Shown: positions 55,899 through 64,000 of the stretch, one piece after another
How the letters are laid out: every line of letters begins with the position of its first letter
Position numbering within the stretch: the first letter of the stretch is position 1
DNA from: an uncultured Alteromonadaceae bacterium
GTDB lineage: Bacteria > Pseudomonadota > Gammaproteobacteria > Enterobacterales > Alteromonadaceae
Direction: 5' to 3'
DNA: 64,000 bases
Assembly: GCA_947494925.1 (NCBI GenBank)
Contig: CANLWS010000005.1
Location: forward strand, 124,001 to 188,000
Notes under the pieces: generated by a model
Told to the model about the DNA's origin: nothing
The model's input: only the letters and a program-made list of their open reading frames with translations
The model's database searches: none
Position numbers and translations under genes: made by a program

Positions 55899-58800
55899 TC
55901 AGTCTGATTGAACAGGAAATTCAATGTCAAATACAGTTCCATGGAGGTGATCACTAGTGAAGGATATTTTTCCACCCAAAGATATGGTCACAATGTTTGC
56001 CACGACTTGCAGTCCTAAGCCTGTACCACCATCCTGCCGTCTTGTGGTGAAAAATGGCTCAAATACGCGTGCCTGAAGCTCTTCGGGTATGCCTTGACCA
56101 TCATCTGCAAAATGCAGATGTATTCTGTCTTCAACACGTTGGATATTAATTCGAATATTGCCTTTTTCCCGATCTTCGAATCCATGTTCCATTGCATTAA
56201 TACTTAGTTGAGTAAGCATTTGCATCAGCAAATCCGGGTAAGTCAGAATGACCAAATTGCTCGGACAGTTGATTTCAACCTCAATCTGTTTTTGTTTTAG
56301 CGAAGGCCGTAACGTAGAAAAAATATCTTCAACGTAGGCTTTTAGGTTTATTTTTTGCTGTCTCAGGATCCTCTGATCTACCGACAATGCTTTAAAACTG
56401 GTGATCAGGTCAGCGGCTCTGCCAAGATTATTGAAAACCAGCTCTGAGCTAGCTTGTATGGAATCCAGTGCACTTTCAAACTCAGATCGTTTTATCTTGT
56501 TATCATGGTATTTGCTGGCCAATTCTTTGGATTTTTCCACCAATAACGACGACGCCGTATAACTCACGCCAATTGGCGTATTAATCTCATGAGCAACACC
56601 TGTAACCAGGCTTGACAAAGACGCATTTTTCTCGGATTCCACCAATTGTCTTTGAGTCACTACAAGTTGTTCGCTTCTGGAAGCTACTTCTTTCTCCAGC
56701 GCTTCGTTTCGGTAGGTCAGTTGCGCCAATCGCCACTTATTCCATATATGTACACTCAGCAATACTGCCAGGAGCAAAAGCGCATTCACCCACCAGGACT
56801 TCCACCATGGAGGCAGAATTTCAAAACTGAAGTCGGCACTGTCAGGGCTCCAATGACCGGTGTGCTGACTGCGAACTTCAAATCTGTAGTTGCCGGGGGG
56901 AAGGCCAGAATAGGTAACGGTGTTACTGTTGTGCGCGGCAGACCAATCTGGGTCGTGACCAATTAATCGGTGGGAATAGATACCATTGTCAAGGGACAGA
57001 AAATCCAGATCTGAAAAGCTGAATGTCAAATCACGGATAGTATGTGAAAACTTTGACACCAGTTCTTCAGAAAATCTGAGGAGTGGAATACTGCTGTCAT
57101 CGACTTCAATTTTACTCAGAATAATTTTTGGAACCACAACGTTATCGTCTAGCCCATCTACATTGACACGGCTAAATCCAGTTCCTCCACCAAAATACAA
57201 CTCACCATGATTTCCCTGCGCTGAAGATCGGGCAATAAATTGATTGCCATGCAAACCATGAGCATCGGTGAAATGATTGATGGTGTTTGATTTGCTGCTT
57301 AATCTGAACAAACCAAATGCAGTTCCAAACCAGATATTGCCTTTCTTATCATGTTCGATACTTTTAATTGTGGTATTGCTCAGCCCGTGTCTTTCATCAA
57401 ATACAGTAAAGGTGTTGGAGATATCATCCAGCCTGTTAAGCCTGTTTGTAGTGGCAACCCAAATGTTGTTGTCACTGGCCAAATGCACCTTATTCACCAG
57501 ATTATTGCTCAGGCTGGTAGGTGAATCACTTGAAGTGTAGTGTTGAAAACCACTTGAATAAGGCGAAAACCTTAGAACACCAAAACCATTGGTGCCAATC
57601 AAAATGTAGCCATTTCTGTCTTCCGCGATACTGGCAATTTTTTGTCTGTCAAATGACTGACCATTCACAGCCAACGGCTGCCTGACTATTTCTCTTCCAT
57701 CAAAGCGGTAAAGTCCTTTATGGGTGGAGCCAATCCATAATTGATTACGAGAGTCCACAAACAAACTCTCAATCACAGAATTTTGATTGTCTGGCCACAG
57801 GTGATCCGTTGGGAGCAAACTAAGTTTGTCTTCTGATAGTTTGAATAGACCACGGTTTCCACCAAACCAAATGGCGCCATCCTGTTGTTGCACAATACTG
57901 GTAAACAAGCCGGTATTAATGCCATTGGCCGATTCAAAAATTTCAATATTCTCTTTATTTGCTCGTAAAACCCTTAACCCAAGACTTGCACCTATCCATA
58001 AATTGTCATCGCTATCCATTAACATCGCTTGCGTCCGACCCACATCAATAATGCGGCCATTTTCATCAGAGAATTCGGTGTAGCGTTCAAACGAGTCTTT
58101 AGGGAAGGTAATTTTTATCAGCCCTGAAGGCCTGGATGCGACCCACAGTATCCCAGAGGGATCAAAAATAAGATCTCTGACATCGTCATTGGATAACAGT
58201 GAAATCTGTTGCGCATTCACCAACGGATGAAATTTCTGTATTTTTCTATCATACAAGTACAAGCCTCTTTGAGTACCGATCCAAAGCTCGTTGCTCTTAC
58301 CATAACTCAAACTGGTAATAGCGGAATTAAGGTATTGAGATTCGTTTTCAGGCTTAGTATGAACAAAGGTATTGGTCTTTCTATTCAGCAGGCTCAACCC
58401 ACTTTCTGTGCCTATCCACAAATCGCCGTTTTCTTCGAAAAGCAAAGCCCTTACTCTTGGATGGGGAATACTATTTTGAGTATCAGGGTCATGCAAATAG
58501 GAGCGAACTGAAAACTGGTCTTTTTTGTTGATAACATCGAGACCACCGCCGGTTCCCACCCAGATTATTCCTTTTTCACCTTCTAAGATGTCCCAAATCC
58601 GGTCGCTGCTGATCTTTGATTTATTACTGTGGGTTTTAAAATGCCGAAATGATTCAGTGTCGGTGTCAAACATGGACAAACCACCACCGTTAGTACCTAT
58701 CCAGATATCACCATCACTGTCTTCAATGATGAGCTGCACAAAGTCACTGCCTATCGATTGTTGCTGACCAATGGTATGGGTAAAGTGATTAATTAAATTG

Positions 58801-59186
58801 AGGCTTTTATCATATAAAAATAACCCTTCTCCCCACGATCCAACCCACAATCGTTGTTGGCTATCAATAAAAATATTACCAGCGTTTTCGCTAAGCAGTC
58901 TCAAGTTTTTATCAGGATCATTTCGGAATACTTCAAAGTTGTGTCCGTCATACCTGGCTATGCCATTTGGTGTGCCAAGCCACAAAAAGCCGCCCTGGTC
59001 CTGTTGCAACGAATAGATCGTACTGTCAGGTAAACCGTCTTTAATGGTGTAGCGGCTGACATCGTAAAGATAAGGTTTGGATACTTGGGCGACAATAGAA
59101 GGCGACCACGTCAATAACACAGCAACCAGTGTTAACAGGAGCCGATGAGAAACTAACGATAGGAAGTGTGTATGCAACAGATTCAT
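55899..59186 (-). CDS. Two-propeller periplasmic sensor histidine kinase
   Basis: About 1095 residues. A signal/membrane start (LLLTLVAVLLTWSPSIVAQ) leads into a long periplasmic region of repeats, each with a W-[LIVF]-G pattern (LWLGT, IWIGT, LWIGT, IWFGT and others); I count 14, matching two seven-bladed Reg_prop propellers. A Y_Y_Y domain follows (GLPPGNYRFEVRSQH), then one helix (WWVNALLLLAVLLSVHIW), a coiled coil, the H-box VAHEINTPIGVS near residue 865 and the ATPase domain (INAMEHGF, DDGQGIPEE, GGTGLGLQV). There is no receiver or DNA-binding domain, and no response regulator gene beside it. Such sensors respond to polysaccharide breakdown products in some bacteria. Start: ATG 59186, or GTG 59201. 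Confidence 0.9.
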   Translation of the reverse strand: MNLLHTHFLSLVSHRLLLTLVAVLLTWSPSIVAQVSKPYLYDVSRYTIKDGLPDSTIYSLQQDQGGFLWLGTPNGIARYDGHNFEVFRNDPDKNLRLLSENAGNIFIDSQQRLWVGSWGEGLFLYDKSLNLINHFTHTIGQQQSIGSDFVQLIIEDSDGDIWIGTNGGGLSMFDTDTESFRHFKTHSNKSKISSDRIWDILEGEKGIIWVGTGGGLDVINKKDQFSVRSYLHDPDTQNSIPHPRVRALLFEENGDLWIGTESGLSLLNRKTNTFVHTKPENESQYLNSAITSLSYGKSNELWIGTQRGLYLYDRKIQKFHPLVNAQQISLLSNDDVRDLIFDPSGILWVASRPSGLIKITFPKDSFERYTEFSDENGRIIDVGRTQAMLMDSDDNLWIGASLGLRVLRANKENIEIFESANGINTGLFTSIVQQQDGAIWFGGNRGLFKLSEDKLSLLPTDHLWPDNQNSVIESLFVDSRNQLWIGSTHKGLYRFDGREIVRQPLAVNGQSFDRQKIASIAEDRNGYILIGTNGFGVLRFSPYSSGFQHYTSSDSPTSLSNNLVNKVHLASDNNIWVATTNRLNRLDDISNTFTVFDERHGLSNTTIKSIEHDKKGNIWFGTAFGLFRLSSKSNTINHFTDAHGLHGNQFIARSSAQGNHGELYFGGGTGFSRVNVDGLDDNVVVPKIILSKIEVDDSSIPLLRFSEELVSKFSHTIRDLTFSFSDLDFLSLDNGIYSHRLIGHDPDWSAAHNSNTVTYSGLPPGNYRFEVRSQHTGHWSPDSADFSFEILPPWWKSWWVNALLLLAVLLSVHIWNKWRLAQLTYRNEALEKEVASRSEQLVVTQRQLVESEKNASLSSLVTGVAHEINTPIGVSYTASSLLVEKSKELASKYHDNKIKRSEFESALDSIQASSELVFNNLGRAADLITSFKALSVDQRILRQQKINLKAYVEDIFSTLRPSLKQKQIEVEINCPSNLVILTYPDLLMQMLTQLSINAMEHGFEDREKGNIRINIQRVEDRIHLHFADDGQGIPEELQARVFEPFFTTRRQDGGTGLGLQVVANIVTISLGGKISFTSDHLHGTVFDIEFPVQSD

Positions 59187-59201
59187 ACCAGGTAACGCCA
59201 C

Positions 59202-59499
59202 TGAGGTTACAATAAATCATCCTCTCTCAGGACTCAAAAATATTTTGCAATTGACGACTAAAAATCCTTAGGCAACAACTAGCTATGACAAAGATCAGAA
59301 ATAATTGGGAGGCGTGAGAGAAAATGATTCTGTATTAAAATTACACTTCCCTTGCAAGAAAGCTGCTGGCATTTCAGGTTTTGAAAGTTTTCCAATGAAT
59401 TTTCACTCCCTTGGATGAGGCTAGCAATACCAATCCACAAAATTTGAGCTAGATTTAAGTAACAAAATTAATCGTGGAAGACTCCACAAGGAATATGTT
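59202..59499. other. Divergent intergenic region, kinase / unknown membrane protein
   Basis: About 300 bases without a gene. It should hold both promoters, but I see no good -35/-10 pair. A 5-bp inverted repeat GTGGA (59474-59478)/TCCAC (59483-59487) ends right at the ribosome site AAGGA (59488-59492) of the next gene and could affect its translation. Confidence 0.35.
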
Positions 59500-60291
59500 T
59501 TGGAACTATTTGCATCAATCACTGGATTTGTTGCCATTTTGGCGGCCATTGTTGTGCTTCGTTCAAAAGGATCGGCAATAGAAATTCGCTTTCCCGATAT
59601 CGTTGTGGCCGTATTGCCCATAATGATCTATTTGATCGTGTCCGGAAAATTAACTAAATTCGAAATTAGCGAGAGCGGTATCAAACTTGAAACCGCGATT
59701 AAAGACGCTGCAAAATCCGAGATTGCCGGTTTGCAGGTTGCGATCGATAACGAACAAGTGCCGAGTTCAAACCTCCCTACAGAAAGTGTTTCACGAAGGT
59801 CAAAGGGTGGGGTTCAACAAATCCCCAGGCTGATTAATGAAAAAACCGAGGCTCTGTCGTTTAATCTGGGTTACAACGGATATTATGGTCCCGCCATTCG
59901 GGAATATCTACAAAAACTCACCAGTCAGCCCTTCTTGAAGTACCTGATTTTCTATGACCAGAATGGTAAGTTTTATGGCGTTTCACCTGCCACCAAATTT
60001 GTAAATCAGGGAACCAGTACCAATCAGCAATATGCTGATCTGGCATCCTGGTTACGTGACAACAATACCCAGGCAATCAGGGACAATGTACCAGGATTCA
60101 TTGGATTTCAAGATGCACTCAACCAGACTGCATCCCGCAGTCAGGCATTGGGAAAAATGATTGATCTTCAGGTGGACAAACTGCCTATGCTGGATAGTAA
60201 TGGGAACCTGCTAGGCATGGTAGACAGAACAGTCATTTCAAGCTCATTGCTGCTCGACATTGCTAGAAACGTAAATAAAAACGACGACTAA
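59500..60291 (+). CDS. Unrecognised membrane protein with CBS-like end, TTG start
   Basis: A 263-residue protein that I do not recognise. Two hydrophobic segments at the N-terminus (SITGFVAILAAIVVLR and IVVAVLPIMIYLIV) anchor it; the rest is cytoplasmic or periplasmic. A middle stretch contains FLKYLIFYDQNGKFYGVSP and the end has LPMLDSNGNLLGMVDRTVI, which resembles one CBS motif. The start is TTG at 59500 with AAGGA 7 bases upstream; an ATG at 59495 is in another frame and leads to a stop within about 30 codons. Function unknown. Confidence 0.72.
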   Translation: MELFASITGFVAILAAIVVLRSKGSAIEIRFPDIVVAVLPIMIYLIVSGKLTKFEISESGIKLETAIKDAAKSEIAGLQVAIDNEQVPSSNLPTESVSRRSKGGVQQIPRLINEKTEALSFNLGYNGYYGPAIREYLQKLTSQPFLKYLIFYDQNGKFYGVSPATKFVNQGTSTNQQYADLASWLRDNNTQAIRDNVPGFIGFQDALNQTASRSQALGKMIDLQVDKLPMLDSNGNLLGMVDRTVISSSLLLDIARNVNKNDD

Positions 60292-60302
60292 ATCAGAAAA
60301 CG

Positions 60303-60325
60303 GAGCCTTCACATTGGGAAGGCTC
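60303..60325 (-). terminator. Terminator after the PepSY gene
   Basis: GAGCCTTC (60303-60310) and GAAGGCTC (60318-60325) form an 8-bp perfect stem with a 7-base loop. On the minus strand it is followed by CGTTTTCTG, so it most likely ends the TonB receptor-PepSY transcript; it also lies just after the plus-strand gene ending at 60291. Confidence 0.75.
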
Positions 60326-60346
60326 TCAGTCTGCTCGTACCCTGTT

Positions 60347-61636
60347 TCACAGGTTGCCCAAGACTTGTTTAAAGGAAAGTTTTACCAGCCCGGACAAAAA
60401 TAGCAGTAGGATGCTGATACCAAACAACGGAAAGGTAACCCCTAGAGTAATAATGCCAATGAATAGAAGTTTATCCACTCTGAAACGCGCGGGTACTTTG
60501 GGAATACCTAAACTTCCCTCAGGCTTCCGCAGCGCATAGGAAACCAGTCCGGCCGCTGTTGTCAGCGTGAACAGCACAGCAACAACTAACAGTACAACCC
60601 AGTTAACTTTGCCATATTCACCTTGATGCAATCGCATAAAAACCTGCCGCAAATCCATTAACACCCCAACCTCGTCCCAATTGAGAGATTTGATAACCAG
60701 GCCACTGTATTGATCGATGTGGATTACCTGTTGCTCTTCAAGTAAAAAAGCACGATTGGAAACGCGGTACACACCTGAGGGTGATTGCGGCAGAGCAATT
60801 GTTACCTCTCCGGATAACTCAAATCGTTGAGATATCTCAGCAATGGCATCAATGTCCAACACCTTTTGATTTCCCTCTTGATCAGAAGAAGATTCAAGAC
60901 CTTTGCTATTTCGCCAATGGGCTGGATATCCGCTATTGGTCTGTTTCTGAACCCACTTTAGCTGATCACCAAAAACCTCTGTCCAGGGCATTCCACCTGC
61001 AAGAATCACCAGCATAAATGCTGATAACCAGAAGCCAACTACTGCATGCATATCACGCCAGAACAGTCGACGTCCCCGATTGGTTCTGACTGTAAATAAA
61101 CCGCCAATACCACTGCCCTTGGGAGGCCACCAAATATAAAGCCCGGTAATAATCAGCACAATAAACCAACTGGCAACCAATTCGACAACTAGTGTACCTG
61201 TTTTGCCAAGTAGCAATTCACCGTGGAGTTTGCGAATTGTATGCATCAAGGTTTGTTGCTGCTGGATTATGCCGGTTACCTCACCCGTATAGGGGTCAAT
61301 ATAAAGGTTATTGCCGGCTCTGCCTTTTCCCGCAATTTTAACTTCTGTGGCCTGTTCTCGGTCTTGTGGAATGGTAACAGACTCAATAGATTTGTCGCTC
61401 GCCTCACGGGCAAATTGCAGCTGCTGTGAAAGGGATAAGTGCTGGCGCTCAAAGGAATGCTTAACAAACAAGGTGTCTGCGTAAAGGTTTTCGTTCACAT
61501 TGTCTTTAAACAAATAAATGGTGCCGGTTACCGCCAATAAAAACATAAAGGGAAGGGATATAAGCCCCGCAATTACGTGCCATTTCCAGAACCATGCGTG
61601 AAGCGAAATACCTTTCGATAAAGTCATTTTAAACAT
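60347..61636 (-). CDS. PepSY-domain membrane protein (PiuB-type iron uptake partner)
   Basis: A 429-residue inner-membrane protein of the PepSY-associated TM family. It begins LHAWFWKWHVIAGLISLPFM (first helix with conserved W and H), then has a periplasmic PepSY-type part, HTIRKLHGELLLG, RRLFWRDMHAVVGFWLSAF and a last pair of helices, including TTAAGLVSYALRK. Such proteins sit beside TonB siderophore receptors and are thought to help reduce or release iron. It starts 11 bases after the TonB receptor stop, with TAGGTG upstream. ATG 61627 is also possible. Confidence 0.9.
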   Translation of the reverse strand: MFKMTLSKGISLHAWFWKWHVIAGLISLPFMFLLAVTGTIYLFKDNVNENLYADTLFVKHSFERQHLSLSQQLQFAREASDKSIESVTIPQDREQATEVKIAGKGRAGNNLYIDPYTGEVTGIIQQQQTLMHTIRKLHGELLLGKTGTLVVELVASWFIVLIITGLYIWWPPKGSGIGGLFTVRTNRGRRLFWRDMHAVVGFWLSAFMLVILAGGMPWTEVFGDQLKWVQKQTNSGYPAHWRNSKGLESSSDQEGNQKVLDIDAIAEISQRFELSGEVTIALPQSPSGVYRVSNRAFLLEEQQVIHIDQYSGLVIKSLNWDEVGVLMDLRQVFMRLHQGEYGKVNWVVLLVVAVLFTLTTAAGLVSYALRKPEGSLGIPKVPARFRVDKLLFIGIITLGVTFPLFGISILLLFLSGLVKLSFKQVLGNL

Positions 61637-61647
61637 AGTTGCAACAC

Positions 61648-63666
61648 CTAAATATGGTAAGACAGGCCGGCATAGAAGGTACGCCCGTCTACCGTTCTGA
61701 ATTGCATCGTTCCGCGGCTGAAGGTTGCACGATCTTCCAACGTATCGGTTAAGTTGATACCGTGCAGCCAGAATCGCCATTGATCCAGTTGATAATCAAC
61801 TCTGAGATGGATCCGCTCACCACGAGTAAATCGTGACTCAACGGAATTTTCATTGTCGGCGAAATAATGGCTGTAATAATCTCCCTCCAATTCAACTGTT
61901 AACTGCTCAGTTGGCAGCCAGGCGAAACGAATATTGAAATGATGATCGGGAGATCGGCGTAAAACTTTGCCGCTTAGGTCATCTTCAGCTCCTGGTGTGC
62001 TTTGAACAAATGAATCATATTTATTGCGTGTAAAGGTGTGAGTGAGTCCCACCCGCCAATTGCTATCTGCTGGCGCGTATTCAACTACCGACTCAACGCC
62101 TTTTATTGTAACCATTCCAGCGTTGGTAGTCCGTTCGAACTCATCGCCGTTGACGTTAAAAAACTCCTGCGTAACCAGGTAATTGGTGATTTCATTGCGG
62201 TAAAGTGATGTGTCGTAATGCCACGCTCCGACTGAGCCACGCAAACCTACCTCAATGTTTTGCGCTTCTTCTGGTTTGAGATTTGGATTCCCCTCTTCAA
62301 GATCAAACAAATCTGTTACGTCAGGTGCGTAGAACCCTTCCGATACGCCTAGCCACAACAAGTGGTCAACATTCAGCTGATAAGTAACCCCCAACTTAGG
62401 CGCAATGTCGGAAAAATCTGCATTCATCCCGTATAAAGAAGAAGCCAGCTGGATATTTTCATATCTCGCGCCAAGCGTTAGCCTCAATCTTTCCGTTGCG
62501 TCAAGCTGATACTGTGCGAAGTAGGCGTTAATTTCTAACTCATTTTGAAAGGCTACAAAAGGGCCTGATAAAGCCAGATCATTTCGTTCGTACTGACGGG
62601 TATCCTGCTTTCCATCGTAGCGATCGAAACCGCCGATGACAGAACCATGATCTAAATCGTGGCGGTAACTAAGTTTGGCTGTAATCCCTATATCATTTTC
62701 GTCCTGTGGCCCTCTGAACCTAGAAGCACCAATGGTATCTTTCTCCCGGCGTACTATGTCTAGATCCAGTTGACCAGATTCGAGCATGTGTTCAAACGTC
62801 ACTGATAAAGTCGTTTGTTCCAGATCTGTAGAAGAGCTCAGGCTGCCCGCCTGCGTCCTGTCTTGGTCAATTTGCTCCGCAGTTAAATCGCCACGCTCTA
62901 CCCTTTCTTCTTCGATATATTCAGCGCGCGCAGCGACAGTTGTGTAATCATTGACGTTAAAGATCAACTTGGTACTGACCTGATCACGATCATTAACAGA
63001 CTCGTCCCTAAGACCTTCAAGCTTTCGGGTATTGGCATCAAAGAAATAGCCAAGTTTTCCCTTGGTTCCTCCGGTACTGAGACCGGCTCTTATTCGATTG
63101 AAATCCCCACCTTCAAACGAAACTTTTGTTTCCGGTTTCAATGGTGCGTCCCGGGTAACCACATTTACCACGCCACCGAAGGCGTTATTCGGGTACAAGG
63201 CTGACGCCGGCCCTTTAATAATTTCTACCCGTTCAATATCAAAGGTATTGGTTCTGTCCAGCCTTTGAGTGGCCCCCTCATAAGGATTTTCCAGCGGCAC
63301 GCCATCCAACATAGGAATGGTATACCCTTTTCCACCATCAGGAATTCTGAGATTTCTGACCTGTGTTTCACCTGGGATCCGGTCCAGAAACTCGTCAGGA
63401 TCAACAAATCTCAATCGTTCAATTTCCACTTTCCCTACCACATGGGTATTGACGGGCAGGGATTTTAGATCCTGCCCACCCAGTGTGGCACCTTCGGTAT
63501 TGGATTGCCCCAACACAGTTATTGTTTCAATTTTACGCGATTGCGCGTCGTCTGGTGAGAAGTTGTCTGAATAAGTATTTTGTTGTTGGGAATAGGATGG
63601 CTGTGCAGCAAATACACAACTGATTGCCAACCCAATCAGGCTAGCCTTGTAATAAATTATGCTCAT
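61648..63666 (-). CDS. TonB-dependent outer-membrane receptor
   Basis: A 672-residue receptor. A signal peptide (SLIGLAISCVFAAQPSYSQ) is followed by a likely TonB box (ETITVLGQS), the plug (LKSLPVNTHVVGKVEI, VEIIKGPASALYPNNAFGGVVNVVTRDAP) and a 22-strand barrel ending in TFYAGLSYHI. With the PepSY gene next to it, iron-siderophore or other metal-chelate uptake is the best guess, but no Fur box could be found upstream. First gene of a two-gene unit. Confidence 0.94.
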   Translation of the reverse strand: MSIIYYKASLIGLAISCVFAAQPSYSQQQNTYSDNFSPDDAQSRKIETITVLGQSNTEGATLGGQDLKSLPVNTHVVGKVEIERLRFVDPDEFLDRIPGETQVRNLRIPDGGKGYTIPMLDGVPLENPYEGATQRLDRTNTFDIERVEIIKGPASALYPNNAFGGVVNVVTRDAPLKPETKVSFEGGDFNRIRAGLSTGGTKGKLGYFFDANTRKLEGLRDESVNDRDQVSTKLIFNVNDYTTVAARAEYIEEERVERGDLTAEQIDQDRTQAGSLSSSTDLEQTTLSVTFEHMLESGQLDLDIVRREKDTIGASRFRGPQDENDIGITAKLSYRHDLDHGSVIGGFDRYDGKQDTRQYERNDLALSGPFVAFQNELEINAYFAQYQLDATERLRLTLGARYENIQLASSLYGMNADFSDIAPKLGVTYQLNVDHLLWLGVSEGFYAPDVTDLFDLEEGNPNLKPEEAQNIEVGLRGSVGAWHYDTSLYRNEITNYLVTQEFFNVNGDEFERTTNAGMVTIKGVESVVEYAPADSNWRVGLTHTFTRNKYDSFVQSTPGAEDDLSGKVLRRSPDHHFNIRFAWLPTEQLTVELEGDYYSHYFADNENSVESRFTRGERIHLRVDYQLDQWRFWLHGINLTDTLEDRATFSRGTMQFRTVDGRTFYAGLSYHI

Positions 63667-63703
63667 TGTTCGCTTCTTTAATTCAAATAGAAAATAACGC
63701 GAG

Positions 63704-63720
63704 ATAGGTGAAACACCTAT
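63704..63720. repeat. 7-bp inverted repeat upstream of the TonB receptor gene
   Basis: ATAGGTG (63704-63710) and CACCTAT (63714-63720) with a 3-base spacer, 38 bases before the TonB receptor start. It does not resemble a Fur box, and there is no T-run, so an operator for another regulator is possible. Confidence 0.45.
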
Positions 63721-63748
63721 TCACGATTCGGATTAACTTATTTAAGAT

Positions 63749-64000
63749 CTAAAGTAGCGGAGGGGCTCTGGATTGAGCCTTTTGGTATGGAAATGCCGTG
63801 TATGGACGCTGGGCCAGACGCAATGTTTTGGCACGAGCAACCAGATCATTTTCAGGAATGCTAACGACAAATGAATTGTCAGTTTGCAGATCCGATAGGT
63901 ACTGGTTGGAACAATCTACTTCCGAGATCTGGGCAGGTGCATCTGCAGGCGGTTCTATTGGAACAAATTCGCCTGTCTCTAAAAATGCCCGCTGAGATAT
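63749..64000 (-). CDS. C-terminal end of an uncharacterised protein upstream of the TonB receptor gene
   Basis: An open frame that enters from beyond the window end and reads 83 codons to a TAG at 63749-63751. No start is in the window. The visible protein is proline-rich with one cysteine (EPPADAPAQ, EVDCSNQYL) and ends in YQKAQSRAPPLL. The SRAPP-type ending resembles small exported DUF2946-like proteins that often lie beside TonB receptors, but this is a weak match. It lies 82 bases upstream of the receptor gene on the same strand and could be co-transcribed. Confidence 0.6.
   Translation of the reverse strand: MSQRAFLETGEFVPIEPPADAPAQISEVDCSNQYLSDLQTDNSFVVSIPENDLVARAKTLRLAQRPYTAFPYQKAQSRAPPLL

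Noticed and set aside
63667-63748. Fur box upstream of the TonB receptor gene
   Set aside because: No GATAAT-type repeats were found; the inverted repeat there is GC-richer and shorter.
1-64000. CRISPR arrays, tRNA or rRNA genes, insertion sequences, integrases, prophage genes
   Set aside because: I saw no repeat-spacer pattern, no tRNA-like ends, and no transposase or integrase motifs in any translated frame.

Overview
The window looks like the chromosome of a marine-type gammaproteobacterium, most probably of the Alteromonadales (Alteromonadaceae-like). The basis is gene content and order: a gspC-N type II secretion operon next to hslR-hslO-pckA-envZ/ompR, a yheS-yheT-yheU block, dusB-fis followed by purH-purD, and many exported peptidases and TonB/PepSY proteins. 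Nearly all genes are intact, with ordinary codon use and gaps of a few bases inside operons. I saw no rRNA, tRNA, CRISPR array, insertion sequence, integrase or prophage gene.

Layout. 1-6.2 kb: the 3' end of accC with a strong terminator, then an ABC exporter divergent from a long TetR regulator, with operator-like palindromes between them. The regulator is followed by an AlkC-type DNA glycosylase and two outer-membrane proteins (MipA/OmpV and OmpW). 6.2-13.8 kb: a membrane protein, yheV, the run yheS-TIGR02444-yheT-yheU, a YceI protein, cysQ-nudE and the nucleotidase yrfG. 13.8-25.2 kb: the complete minus-strand T2SS operon gspC to gspN (12 genes). 25.3-32.8 kb: hslR-hslO, pckA, envZ-ompR and a membrane GGDEF-EAL protein. 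32.8-37.9 kb: a TetR-adaptor-RND efflux operon. 38-45 kb: an M16 peptidase, prkB with an oxidoreductase, a K+ channel, a DEDDh exonuclease, a VF530 protein and an RRM protein. 45-51.3 kb: purD, purH, fis, dusB and prmA on the minus strand, with one orphan secreted-protein gene inserted between dusB and prmA. 51.4-60.3 kb: a solute-binding protein, a GST, an M3 peptidase, a HAD phosphatase, a large two-propeller histidine kinase and an unrecognised membrane protein. 60.3-64 kb: a PepSY protein, a TonB receptor and the end of another gene.

How the genes work together. The chromosome part is mostly housekeeping: biotin carboxylase, purine synthesis, Fis, tRNA and ribosomal-protein modification, heat-shock proteins, gluconeogenesis and osmosensing. 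The T2SS would export degradative enzymes. Two efflux systems, each beside its own TetR regulator, and a TonB/PepSY uptake unit are the environmental-response modules.

The most notable structural point is that accC (ending at 517, plus strand) and prmA-dusB-fis (minus strand, starting at 51294) sit at the two ends of a block of about 50.8 kb. Inverting that block would restore the accC-prmA-dusB-fis order known from relatives. I did not find a clearly undescribed multi-gene system. The best candidates for novelty are the long TetR regulator coupled to AlkC, the orphan secreted protein at 49896-50381, the unknown membrane protein at 59500-60291, and a possible AUU start on the GGDEF-EAL gene.
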